A stretch of 64,000 bases of DNA from Mycolicibacillus parakoreensis (lineage in GTDB: Bacteria > Actinomycetota > Actinomycetes > Mycobacteriales > Mycobacteriaceae), in NCBI RefSeq assembly GCF_022370835.2, contig NZ_CP092365.1, forward strand, positions 2,914,001-2,978,000, in the 5' to 3' direction. A program made the position numbers and the translations under genes. The notes under the pieces are model-generated. The model saw only the letters and a program-made list of their open reading frames with translations, made no database searches and was not told the DNA's origin. This document shows, piece by piece, positions 47,336 through 57,275 of the stretch; positions within the stretch are counted from its first letter, which is position 1, and each line of letters begins with the position of its first letter.

Positions 47336-48663
47336 GACTGCCACTCCTTCTGCTCGTCGGCGGGCCTGCCGCTGCGCCGCTGCTCGACGTCGCCGGCGCG
47401 ATGCGGGTCGTATCCGTCGCTCCACCGGCCGTGCGCTACCCAGTGTGCCGCGAGTTCGGCGCGGGCGCGCAGGTCGGCCAGGTCGCCGGAGTCGGTGCCG
47501 AGCAGGTTGAGGTGACCGATCTTGCGGCCGGGCCGTTCGGTTTTGCCGTACAGATGCACCCGGATCTCCGGCATCCGGGCGAACAGGTGGTGCAGGCGCT
47601 CATCGATGCTCATCGTCGGGGTCTGCGCGGCGCCGAGCACGTTGGCCATCACGGTCACCGGCGCGATCGCGCCGGTCGCCCCGAGCGGATAGTCGAGCAC
47701 CGCCCGCAGATGCTGTTCGAACTGGCTGGTCGCCGCGCCGTCCATGGTCCAGTGCCCGGAGTTGTGCGGGCGCATCGCCAGCTCGTTGACCAGCAGCTCA
47801 CCGTCGAGGGTCTCGAACAGTTCGACCGCCAGCACCCCGACGACCCCGAGTTCGGCGGCGATCCGCAGCGCCAGGCGCTGGGCCTGTTCGGCCCGCGCGG
47901 CGGGCAGGTCCGGGGCCGGGGCCAACACCTGCACGCAGATGCCGTCGCGCTGCACGGTCTGGGCCACCGGCCACGACGAGCCCTGCCCGAACGGCGAGCG
48001 CGCCACCAGCGCCGCCAGCTCGCGGCGCATCACCACCCGCTGCTCGACCACGGCCGCAACACCGCCGGCCAGGTACCGCGCGGCGTGGGCGCGGGCCTCG
48101 GCGGGATCGGCGGCCATCACCACCCCGCGGCCGTCGTAGCCGCCACGCGCCGCCTTGACCACGGTCTGGCCGCCCACCTCGTCGGCGAAGCCGCTCACCG
48201 CATCGAGGTCGGCGGGCGACTCCACCGCCAGGAAGCGGGGCATCGGGGCGCCGAGTCGGCCCAGCCGCCGGCGCATCACCAGCTTGTCCTGGGCGTGGCG
48301 CAGCGCCGCCGGCGGCGGCGCCAGGGTGACCCCGTCGGCGGCCAGCCGGGCCAGCAACTCGGCGGGCACGTGCTCGTGGTCGAAGGTCACCACCGCGGCG
48401 CCGGCCGCCGCGCGGCGCAGATCGGCGAGATCCCGATAGGAGCCGACCACCACGTCGGGGCTGACCTGGGCGGCCGGGTCGTCGGCGGTCTCGGCCAGCA
48501 CCCGCAGGCTCTGGCCCAGCCCGATCGCGGCCTGGTGGGTCATCCGGGCCAGCTGACCTGCCCCGATCATGGCGACCCGGGGGCTGCGGTGCCGATGGCG
48601 CCCAGGGTCGGCGGGCGTGACGCGGCCATGCGGGGTGGGGGGCACGGCTACATATGGTGTCAT
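47332..48663 (-). CDS. purK: 5-(carboxyamino)imidazole ribonucleotide synthase PurK
   Basis: ATP-grasp enzyme that carboxylates AIR with bicarbonate. The 443-residue protein has the N-terminal [22 protein letters not shown]-binding [13 protein letters not shown], the [14 protein letters not shown] block, [26 protein letters not shown] with metal-binding Glu and Asn, and [19 protein letters not shown] 48663 gives an N-terminal extension of about 30 residues beyond the usual start, as in other mycobacteria; an internal start cannot be excluded. Divergent from gtrA. Confidence 0.96.
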   Translation of the reverse strand: MTPYVAVPPTPHGRVTPADPGRHRHRSPRVAMIGAGQLARMTHQAAIGLGQSLRVLAETADDPAAQVSPDVVVGSYRDLADLRRAAAGAAVVTFDHEHVPAELLARLAADGVTLAPPPAALRHAQDKLVMRRRLGRLGAPMPRFLAVESPADLDAVSGFADEVGGQTVVKAARGGYDGRGVVMAADPAEARAHAARYLAGGVAAVVEQRVVMRRELAALVARSPFGQGSSWPVAQTVQRDGICVQVLAPAPDLPAARAEQAQRLALRIAAELGVVGVLAVELFETLDGELLVNELAMRPHNSGHWTMDGAATSQFEQHLRAVLDYPLGATGAIAPVTVMANVLGAAQTPTMSIDERLHHLFARMPEIRVHLYGKTERPGRKIGHLNLLGTDSGDLADLRARAELAAHWVAHGRWSDGYDPHRAGDVEQRRSGRPADEQKEWQS

Positions 48664-48715
48664 GCCGCCGGCACGGCGATTTCCCGGTGTTTTTACATGG
48701 CGGTCCACCAAAACG

Positions 48716-48721
48716 TAGACT
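48716..48721 (+). promoter_or_regulatory. -10 element for a leaderless gtrA transcript
   Basis: TAGACT ends 8 nt before GTG 48730; homologues start at the equivalent Val/Met-Ser-Phe-Thr-Asp. Confidence 0.5.
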
Positions 48722-48729
48722 GGCGTGTT

Positions 48730-49437
48730 GTGTCATTCACCGACGCCACGATCGCGCGCCTGCCTCGGGTGATTCGCCCCCTGGCCGAACGCCACCATGA
48801 GCTGATCAAGTTCGCCATCGTCGGGGGCACCACGTTCATCATCGACTCGGCGTTGTTCTACACGCTGAAGCTCACCGTGCTCGAACCCAAGCCGGTGACC
48901 GCGAAGATCATCTCCGGGATCGTGGCGGTGATCGCCTCCTACATCTTGAACCGGGAATGGAGCTTCCGCGACCGGGGCGGCCGCGAACGCCACCACGAGG
49001 CGCTGCTGTTCTTCGCGTTCAGCGGGGTGGGGGTGCTGCTGTCGATGGCGCCGCTGTGGTTCTCCAGCTACGTGCTGCAGCTGCGCGCCCCGATGGTCTC
49101 GCTGACCGTGGAGAACATCGCCGACTTCGTCGCCGCCTACATCCTGGGCAATCTGCTGCAGATGGTGTTCCGGTTCTGGGCGTTTCGCCGGTGGGTCTTC
49201 CCCGACGAGCTCTCCGGCAAGCCCAGCAGGGCCGACGCCGGGCAGACCCTCAGCGCGGTGCTCGACGACGGCGCGCTGGCCGAGACGATCGAGGACGGCC
49301 GTGGCGACGGTCCCGCCGGGGAGCGCAACGCCAACGTGGTGAGCCTGTTCCGCCGGCCCACCCGGCGCCACCGTCAGTCGCCGCGCCCGGTGTCCGATTC
49401 GGCGCGGGTGTCGTCCCAGGTGTCGAAGACCTCGTAA
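48730..49437 (+). CDS. GtrA-like membrane protein (Rv3277 type)
   Basis: A 235-residue protein with four membrane helices (first one around KFAIVGGTTFIIDSALFYTL; last around FVAAYILGNLLQMVFRFWAF), the GtrA pattern of putative flippases for lipid-linked sugars used in wall polysaccharide decoration. It contains SYILNREWSFRDRGGRERHH, the conserved loop. GTG 48730 was chosen to match Rv3277. The last 64 bp, coding for a basic Ser/Arg-rich tail, overlap the PH-domain gene on the opposite strand. Confidence 0.9.
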   Translation: MSFTDATIARLPRVIRPLAERHHELIKFAIVGGTTFIIDSALFYTLKLTVLEPKPVTAKIISGIVAVIASYILNREWSFRDRGGRERHHEALLFFAFSGVGVLLSMAPLWFSSYVLQLRAPMVSLTVENIADFVAAYILGNLLQMVFRFWAFRRWVFPDELSGKPSRADAGQTLSAVLDDGALAETIEDGRGDGPAGERNANVVSLFRRPTRRHRQSPRPVSDSARVSSQVSKTS

Positions 49438-49910
49438 TACAGCAGCGCGTGGACCCCTTCGACGCCCGGAATGTCGTAGAACGCCAGCGGGTCCTGCGCG
49501 GCTGATTCGATGATCAACGTGCCGGTGCGCAGCATCCGGTCGATGAGCCGGTGGGTGAACTCCACGCTGTTGATCCGGGCCAGCGGAATGTCGATGCCGC
49601 TGCGGGTCAGCACCCCGTGGCGGTACATCACCCGCCGGTCGGTGATGACGAAGTGGGTGGTCAGCCAGGCCAGGAACGGCCACACGCTGAACCAGCCGAC
49701 CACCACCGCCCAGATGGCCGCGATCACGGCGAACACGACGTTGCGCGCGGTCGGCTCCCAGTGCTGGGTGTTGACCACCGCGGCGCCGAACGTGGCCACC
49801 GCGGTGACCACCAGCACCGTCAGCACCGCACCGACCAGGCGTTTCCAGTGCGGGTGGCGGTGCAGCACCACCTGCTCGTCGTCGGCGAGGACGTTGTCCG
49901 GGTACGGCAT
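49374..49910 (-). CDS. PH-domain membrane protein (Rv3278c type)
   Basis: A 178-residue protein with two membrane helices (about 24-45 and 55-80) followed by a bacterial PH domain (bPH2, about 85-160): THFVITDRRVMYRHGVLTRSGIDIPLARINSVEF, then GTLIIESAAQDPLAFYDIPGVEGVHALLY. Such proteins are common in actinobacteria; function unknown. ATG 49910 chosen to match homologues. It follows birA by 10 bp on the same strand and overlaps gtrA tail to tail. Confidence 0.9.
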   Translation of the reverse strand: MPYPDNVLADDEQVVLHRHPHWKRLVGAVLTVLVVTAVATFGAAVVNTQHWEPTARNVVFAVIAAIWAVVVGWFSVWPFLAWLTTHFVITDRRVMYRHGVLTRSGIDIPLARINSVEFTHRLIDRMLRTGTLIIESAAQDPLAFYDIPGVEGVHALLYYEVFDTWDDTRAESDTGRGD

Positions 49911-49920
49911 GCGCGCGCCC

Positions 49921-50736
49921 CTAGACCGGCCGCAGGTGGGTGACGTCGCCGGCGGCGACGGCCACGGTCTCGGCGCCGGTGGCCACGCGCAGGCGCCCCA
50001 TCTCGTCGATGGCCTCCGCGATCCCCTGCACGGTCTTCTCACCGGGCAGCAGAGCGCGCACCCGCCGGCCCACCGTGACGCTGCGGGCGGTGTAGTCGGC
50101 GACGAGGCGCCGGTCGGCGCCGCCGGCGGCGCGCCAGGCGCCGATCCGCTCGGCCAGGGCCTCCAGCAGCGCCACCGCCAGCGCGGTGCGGTCGGTGGGC
50201 GCCCCCAGCATCGACAGCGAGGTGGCCTGCGGCGCGGGCGCCTCCTGGGCGCTCATCGCCGCGTTCAGCCCCACCCCGACGACGATGGCCTTCGCCGGTG
50301 CCGCCACCTCGGCGAGGATCCCGGCCAGTTTGCCCGGCGCGTCGCCCGGACCGGCCAGCACATCGTTGGGCCATTTCAGCCCGACCGGCAGGTCGGTGAG
50401 CTCGGCGAGAGCGTCGGTGACCGCCACCCCGGTGGCCAGCGGCAGCCATCCCCACGCCGAGGCCGGCACCGCCGCGGCGTCCACCCCGACCGACAGCGAC
50501 AGCTGCGATCGCGGCGGGGCCGACCATCCGCGCCCCTGCCGGCCGCGCCCGGCGCTTTGGTGCTCGGCGGCCAGCACCGCCCCGCCGATGTCCTCGCCGC
50601 CGGCGGCCCGCGCCAGCAGATCGGCGTTGGTGGACCCGGTCTGCTCGACGACGTCGATGCGGCGCCACCGGCCGGCCAGCGCCGAACGCAGCGCCGTGTC
50701 GTCGAGGGCGGGCCGGGCCGCGGCGCGTTCGGTCAT
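49921..50736 (-). CDS. birA: Biotin-protein ligase BirA (no DNA-binding domain)
   Basis: Attaches biotin to the carboxyl-carrier lysine of biotin enzymes such as AccA3 in this window. The 271-residue protein has QTGSTNADLLARA, the biotinyl-AMP loop GRGRQGRGW, the LKWPNDVL catalytic Lys segment, KLAGILAE and the VVGVGLNA motif, and lacks the N-terminal HTH of repressor-type BirA. ATG 50736 is preceded 7 nt upstream by TATCAT, a leaderless-type -10. Confidence 0.96.
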   Translation of the reverse strand: MTERAAARPALDDTALRSALAGRWRRIDVVEQTGSTNADLLARAAGGEDIGGAVLAAEHQSAGRGRQGRGWSAPPRSQLSLSVGVDAAAVPASAWGWLPLATGVAVTDALAELTDLPVGLKWPNDVLAGPGDAPGKLAGILAEVAAPAKAIVVGVGLNAAMSAQEAPAPQATSLSMLGAPTDRTALAVALLEALAERIGAWRAAGGADRRLVADYTARSVTVGRRVRALLPGEKTVQGIAEAIDEMGRLRVATGAETVAVAAGDVTHLRPV

Positions 50737-50743
50737 TGGGGTG

Positions 50744-50749
50744 ATGATA
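50744..50749 (-). promoter_or_regulatory. -10 element for a leaderless birA transcript
   Basis: TATCAT on the minus strand, close to the consensus TATAAT, ends 7 nt before the birA ATG. It lies in the 26-bp gap after the acyl-CoA ligase gene. Confidence 0.55.
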
Positions 50750-50762
50750 GGCCGGTGCACGC

Positions 50763-52412
50763 CTACAGGTGGTGCTGACGGCCGTAGGTGTGGAACTGCG
50801 CGTCGAGGGCCCGCCGGTCCGCCGCGCTCATCAGCCGGTAGTCGGGGGCGCCGCGGCCGGCCCAGCGGTACACCGCATCGTCGGTGTGCCAGCGTTCGGC
50901 CTGCAGTTGCCGTTTGAGGATTTTGTTCGAGCCGGTGACCGGCAACGCCGCCGAGATCCGCACGAGCCGGGGAATCCCCTTGCGGCCCAAGCTTTTCTCC
51001 TCGGCCAGAAACGCGGCGAGCGCCGCCACGTCGACACCGTCGGGGTCGGACACCTCGATCGCGGCCATCAGCTGATCCCCCGAGCGCGGGTCGGGCACCC
51101 CGTAGCCGGCGGCGGCGATCACCCCCGGGTGGCGGCGCAGCGCGTGTTCGACGGTCAACGCCGAGATGTTCTCGCCGTCCACCCGGATCCAGTCGCCGCG
51201 CCGGCCGGCGAAGTAGAGGAACCCGGCCGCATCGACATAGCCCAGGTCCCCGGTCCAGTACCAGCCGTGGCGGAGCCGTTCGGCGTCGGCGGCGGCGTTT
51301 TTGTAGTACCCCTCGAAGCCGGCCGCCCCCCGCTTGTCGACGATCTCACCGACCGCCTCCTGCGGGTTGCACAGCAGCCCGTCGGCGTCGAGCACCGCGG
51401 GTGCGCAGGTGCGCAGCGTCTGCGGGTCGACCACCGCCACCCCGTCGTGGGCGGGCCGGCCCAGTGCGCCGGGCGGGGTGTCGGGTGCGCGGGCCACCGC
51501 GCCGCCGCCTTCGCTGGAGCCGTAGCCCTCGAACAGGTCGGCGCCGAAGCGGCGACGGAACTCCCGCTGGTCGGCCGGGGACGCCTCGGTGCCGAATCCG
51601 CGGCGCAGCGTGGTGTCGGCGTCATCGGGGTGTTCGGCGGTGGCCAGCAGATAGCCCACCGCCTTGCCGACGTAGGTGAAGAACGTGGCTCCGAAAAACC
51701 GGACGTCGTCGAGGAAACCGGTGGCCGAGAACGTCGGGGTCAAACAGACGGTGGCGCCGCGGGTCAGCGCCGGGGCCCACAGCGCCATGATCGCGTTGCC
51801 GTGGAACAGCGGCATGCAGCAGTATTCGACGTCCGCGCGGGTGTGGGCGTACTTGTCCGCGGCCGCGTAGCCGATGCGCGCCAACCGGCCCTGGGTGCAC
51901 CGGACCGCTTTGGCCTCCCCGGTGGTGCCGGAGGTGAACAGCAGCAGGAACAGCGTGTCGGCGCCCACCCCGGGCGCCGCGGCCGGCGCCGTGCGGCAGG
52001 CCGCCACGCGCGCGGCGTACCCGTCGTCGTCGACGGCCAGGATCCGGTCGGGGCCCGGGCCCCCGTCGAGTGCGGCCACCCGCGCCGCCCCGGCACGGTC
52101 GGTGACGATCAGCTGGCAGTCGGCGTGACGGATCTGGGCGGCCAGTTCGGCCGCGCCGCGGGTGGGGTTCAGCCCGACGACGGTCGCCCCGGCCAGCGCC
52201 GCCCCGCCGAGCCAGAACACGAAATCGGCGACGTTGTCCAGCAGCACCCCGATGTGGAACGGGCCGTCGCGACGCAGCTGCGCGGCCAGCGCCGCGCGGG
52301 CCGCCGATTCGGTGAGCACCGCGTCCCAGCTCCAGTCCTGCTCGCGGGTGCGCAGCCCCGGGTGGCGGTCCCCGGCCCGGTCCAACAGCAGGGTCGCGAT
52401 GTCGGTGCGCAT
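50763..52412 (-). CDS. Acyl-CoA synthetase, FadD17-like
   Basis: A 549-residue ANL-superfamily adenylating enzyme that activates a carboxylic acid with ATP and CoA. Motifs: P-loop LLLFTSGTTGEAKAV, PLFHGNAIMALWAPAL, GYGSSEGGGAVAR (A5), YWTGDLGYVD (A7), RRGDWIRVDGENIS (A8) and the C-terminal catalytic Lys in GSNKILKR. It is most like FadD17, in M. tuberculosis linked to steroid side-chain metabolism, but placed elsewhere there; here it is inserted between birA and accD5. Substrate cannot be read from sequence. Divergent from accD5. Confidence 0.9.
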   Translation of the reverse strand: MRTDIATLLLDRAGDRHPGLRTREQDWSWDAVLTESAARAALAAQLRRDGPFHIGVLLDNVADFVFWLGGAALAGATVVGLNPTRGAAELAAQIRHADCQLIVTDRAGAARVAALDGGPGPDRILAVDDDGYAARVAACRTAPAAAPGVGADTLFLLLFTSGTTGEAKAVRCTQGRLARIGYAAADKYAHTRADVEYCCMPLFHGNAIMALWAPALTRGATVCLTPTFSATGFLDDVRFFGATFFTYVGKAVGYLLATAEHPDDADTTLRRGFGTEASPADQREFRRRFGADLFEGYGSSEGGGAVARAPDTPPGALGRPAHDGVAVVDPQTLRTCAPAVLDADGLLCNPQEAVGEIVDKRGAAGFEGYYKNAAADAERLRHGWYWTGDLGYVDAAGFLYFAGRRGDWIRVDGENISALTVEHALRRHPGVIAAAGYGVPDPRSGDQLMAAIEVSDPDGVDVAALAAFLAEEKSLGRKGIPRLVRISAALPVTGSNKILKRQLQAERWHTDDAVYRWAGRGAPDYRLMSAADRRALDAQFHTYGRQHHL

Positions 52413-52450
52413 CGGGGGCAGGCTATCGCCTGCCCCGCCGACACGCATGA

Positions 52451-54416
<1,966 letters not shown>

Positions 54417-54420
<4 letters not shown>

Positions 54421-55040
54421 CCCGCCTGGTTCTCGGCTCCGCCTCGGCGGGCCGACTCGCGGTGCTGCGCTCCGCCGGCGCCGACCCGGTGGTGGTCGTC
54501 TCCGGGGTCGACGAGGACGCGATCATCGCCGCGCTGGGGGGTGACGCCCCTGAGCGGCTGGTCGCCGAGCTGGCCACCGCCAAGGCGCACGCCGTGGCCG
54601 AGAACCTGCCCGACGAGGTGGCCGCCGACGCGGTGGTGATCGGGTGCGATTCGATGCTGCAGATCGGCGACCGGCTCTGCGGCAAGCCCGGCAGCTCCGA
54701 GGCGGCGCTGCAGCAGTGGCGGTTGATGGCCGGGCGGGCCGGCCACCTGCACACCGGACACTGTGTGCTGCGCGTGAACGACGGATCGGTGACCGCCGGT
54801 GAATCCGAAACACGCTCCACCACGGTGCATTTCGCCAATCCCGCGCCCACCGACCTCAACGCCTACATCGACAGCGGCGAACCCGTCGGGGTGGCCGGCG
54901 GCTTCACCCTCGACGGGCGGGGCGGCTGGTTCATCGACCGCATCGAGGGGGATCCGTCCAATGTCATCGGGGTGAGCCTGCCGTTGCTGCGCACGCTACT
55001 GGCCCGCCTGGGCTTGCCGATCGCTCCGCTGTGGAGGTGA
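54417..55040 (+). CDS. maf: Maf-like nucleotide pyrophosphatase
   Basis: Maf/Ham1-fold enzyme hydrolysing non-canonical or pyrimidine nucleoside triphosphates, linked to septum control in other bacteria. The 207-residue protein has [18 protein letters not shown] (substrate loop; the usual SxxR is SAGR), [19 protein letters not shown] with the catalytic Asp, and [32 protein letters not shown] (family ending). GTG 54417 overlaps accE5. Corresponds to Rv3282. Confidence 0.95.
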
Positions 55041-55369
55041 CCCCTCCCCCAGGGGCCCGCTAATCGGCGCACGCGCACACGTGGGGCGGGCCACCCAGCC
55101 CCGGGCCCTGCCGCCCCGCCCCCGGGCCCTGCCACCCAGCCCCGAAACTCACGTTTGCGTGCGGTTTTCGGCAAAATCCGCACGCAAACGTGCGGCTGGA
55201 TGACTGGCGGGGCACCCCATGACCGCGGGGCACCCCAGGACCACCCCCGCACACGCCAACATGCGGCTCGGCGTCGGCGCGACGGCCCCGCGACGCCCGC
55301 AACCGGACCGTGACCTGATCGCAATCCAGCCGAGGCGCGGCACACCGGGCCGCCTCCCCCCGATCGACT
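55041..55369. other. Gene-free stretch after maf
   Basis: About 330 bp without a convincing gene. 55070-55145 is a low-complexity C/G tract in which CCCGGGCCCTGCC-type units recur. The strong hairpin at 55150-55192 follows. The remainder (55200-55369) shows no promoter or reading frame I can defend, although long antisense frames exist as expected at this GC content. Confidence 0.5.
55150..55192. terminator. Long hairpin with ACGTTTGCGT arms downstream of maf
   Basis: Fifteen perfect pairs (55150-55164 with 55078-equivalent arm 55178-55192) continue, after one bulged T, into TTTT/AAAA and close on a CGGC loop. It lies 110 bp past maf, suiting a terminator of the accD5-accE5-maf unit. The arm core CACGTTTGCGTGC is shared with the hairpin at 35643, so it may be a mobile or recurrent repeat. 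Confidence 0.65.
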
Positions 55370-55393
55370 GTGACCAACGCCACACTGGCCTGC

Positions 55394-55621
55394 ATGCCAG
55401 TCGAAGAAACCATGTGGGACATCCAGGTGCCGCGGGACATCGACCGCTACGACACCGAGCGCCTCCGATCCGCCCTGTCCGACGTCGTCCGACGCCGCCT
55501 CGCGGCGGGCAAACAACTGCTGCGCGTGGTCAGTTGGAGCGCCAACGGCGCCGCGCTGTTCGGCCCCACCCGGGGAACACGCCGGTTCGCGGTGGCCTAC
55601 GAGGTGGCTCTGGGGGCGTGA
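55394..55621 (+). CDS. Small hypothetical protein
   Basis: A frame for 75 residues from ATG 55394 (or 83 from GTG 55370): MPVEETMWDIQVPRDID, a helix-like YDTERLRSALSDVVRRRLAAGKQ, then LLRVVSWSANGAALFGPT. Amino-acid make-up is protein-like with a normal hydrophobic pattern, and the codon positions have the expected high third-position GC. No family is recognised and no ribosome site is clear. It sits between maf and sseA, where M. tuberculosis has no gene. Confidence 0.45.
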   Translation: MPVEETMWDIQVPRDIDRYDTERLRSALSDVVRRRLAAGKQLLRVVSWSANGAALFGPTRGTRRFAVAYEVALGA

Positions 55622-55802
55622 CCGCCGCCGCGGGACACCCGGTATTTCGCGGAATCCCGCCCTCCGCCGCCGACGTTGCGCGGTCACCGTTCCGGCCAGC
55701 CGACGCTCCCCACCGGTGGCCACCCCGCCGCCCGCGGGCCCGACATTAAAAGCATCAGGATCCGCACCAGCACCGGCGCTGCGGCGAAAACCGCAGTGGC
55801 GG

Positions 55803-55808
55803 TAGGCT
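55803..55808 (+). promoter_or_regulatory. -10 element for a leaderless sseA transcript
   Basis: TAGGCT ends 7 nt before GTG 55816, the start that matches mycobacterial SseA. The preceding 190 bp (55622-55802) show nothing else notable. Confidence 0.5.
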
Positions 55809-55815
55809 CGGGGAC

Positions 55816-56709
55816 GTGCCAGTACCAACAGACCCCAGCCCCGCCCTGCAGTCCTACGCCCACCCGGAACGGTTGGTGACCGCCGATTGGCTCTCGGCCC
55901 ATCTGAACCAGCCCGGCCTGGTGGTCGTCGAATCCGACGAGGACGTGCTGCTCTACGACGTCGGCCACATTCCCGGTGCCGTGAAAATCGACTGGGTGAC
56001 CGACCTCAACACCCACCCGGTGCGCGACTACCTCAGCGGTGCGGAGTTCGCCGACCTGATGAACCGCAAGGGCATCAGCCGCGACGACACGGTGGTCATC
56101 TACGGCGACAAGAGCAACTGGTGGGCCGCCTACGCGCTGTGGGTGTTCACGCTGTTCGGCCACCCCGATGTGCGCCTGCTCAACGGGGGTCGCGACCTGT
56201 GGCTCGCCGAGGGTCGCGAGACCACCTTGGACGTGCCGACGAAAACCGGCGCCGACTACCCGGTCGTGGAACGCGACGACGCCCCGATCCGCGCCTACAA
56301 GGACGACGTGCTGGAGATCCTCGGTCGCCAGCCGCTGATCGACGTGCGTTCGCCGCAGGAGTACACCGGTGAACGCACCCACATGCCGGACTACCCCGAG
56401 GAGGGGGTGCTGCGCGGCGGCCACATCCCCACCGCGATGTCGATCCCGTGGAGCAAGGCGGTCACCGACACCGGCGAGTTCCGCAGCCGCGAAGAACTCG
56501 AGGAGCTCTACGGCTTCCTGTCCCCCGACGACAAGCCGGTCGCCTACTGCCGCATCGGGGAGCGGTCCAGCCACACCTGGTTCGTGCTGACCTACCTGCT
56601 GGGCAAGCAGGGGGTCCGCAACTACGACGGGTCCTGGACCGAGTGGGGCAACACGGTGCGGGTGCCCATCGTCGCCGGCGACCAGCCCGGGGAACTGCCG
56701 AACCGATGA
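55816..56709 (+). CDS. sseA: Thiosulfate sulfurtransferase SseA (rhodanese)
   Basis: Two-domain rhodanese of 297 residues. The N-terminal domain lacks the catalytic Cys ([14 protein letters not shown]), while the C-terminal domain has it in [12 protein letters not shown], with [13 protein letters not shown] at the end, as in Rv3283. SseA has been linked to sulfur handling and oxidative-stress tolerance in mycobacteria. Its stop overlaps the SufE-like gene (ATGA), suggesting sulfur transfer between the two proteins. Confidence 0.96.
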   Translation: MPVPTDPSPALQSYAHPERLVTADWLSAHLNQPGLVVVESDEDVLLYDVGHIPGAVKIDWVTDLNTHPVRDYLSGAEFADLMNRKGISRDDTVVIYGDKSNWWAAYALWVFTLFGHPDVRLLNGGRDLWLAEGRETTLDVPTKTGADYPVVERDDAPIRAYKDDVLEILGRQPLIDVRSPQEYTGERTHMPDYPEEGVLRGGHIPTAMSIPWSKAVTDTGEFRSREELEELYGFLSPDDKPVAYCRIGERSSHTWFVLTYLLGKQGVRNYDGSWTEWGNTVRVPIVAGDQPGELPNR

Positions 56710-57122
56710 GTCTGCCCGCGCCGCTGGCGGAGGTCGTATCGGACTTCGCCGAGGTCGAGGGCCAGGACAAGCTGGCACTGCTGCTGGAGTTCGCCGAGGA
56801 GCTGCCGCCGATCCCCGCCGAGCTGGAAGAGGCGGCGATGGAGCCGGTGCCCGAATGCCAGACGCCGCTCTTCCTCGACGTCGACACCAGCGACCCCGCG
56901 GCGGTGCGGCTGTATTTCTCCGCGCCGCCGGAGTCGCCCACCACCCGCGGGTTCGCGGCGATCCTGGCCGCCGGCCTCGACCGGCAGCCGGCCGCCGACA
57001 TCCTGGCGGTCCCCAACGATTTCTACACCGCACTGGGTTTGGCCGAGTTGATCAGCCCGCTGCGGGTGCGTGGCATGTCGGCGATGCTGACCCGCATCAA
57101 ACGCCGGCTGCGCAGCGCGTGA
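56706..57122 (+). CDS. SufE-like sulfur acceptor (Rv3284 type)
   Basis: A 138-residue SufE-family protein that accepts persulfide sulfur. It has [12 protein letters not shown], the acceptor Cys51 in [30 protein letters not shown] and the IVALPNDF-like [30 protein letters not shown] end split over the hydrophobic patch. Translation is coupled to sseA, whose rhodanese activity is a natural sulfur source. About 150 bp separate it from accA3. Confidence 0.93.
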   Translation: MSLPAPLAEVVSDFAEVEGQDKLALLLEFAEELPPIPAELEEAAMEPVPECQTPLFLDVDTSDPAAVRLYFSAPPESPTTRGFAAILAAGLDRQPAADILAVPNDFYTALGLAELISPLRVRGMSAMLTRIKRRLRSA

Positions 57123-57218
57123 GGCGAGTCGCACCACCCCGGCGGGGATGCGCGTCGCCGCGGCGACGCGACTGCAGCCGCGGGTTCGACACCCTTTAGA
57201 CTGCCTCGTCGGATACAT

Positions 57219-57241
57219 TCTTTAAAGACTTCTCTTAGAGA
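57219..57241 (+). promoter_or_regulatory. Two adjacent palindromes upstream of accA3
   Basis: TCTTTAAAGA (57219-57228) is a perfect 10-bp palindrome and TCTCTTAGAGA (57231-57241) a perfect 5+1+5 one, two bases apart. They lie in the only AT-rich stretch of this neighbourhood, 35-57 bp upstream of the accA3 GTG. A possible -10, TAGACT, is at 57197-57202. The layout suits a regulator controlling the carboxylase biotin subunit; no named box is recognised. Confidence 0.45.
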
Positions 57242-57275
57242 CTTGTTTAGCGACCACGCCCGAGTAGGAGGCCAA

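Noticed and set aside
54863..55828. 321-codon minus-strand frame across the maf-sseA gap
   Set aside because: Translation is Arg/Gly-rich and repetitive, overlaps the end of maf and the start of sseA, and has no ribosome site.
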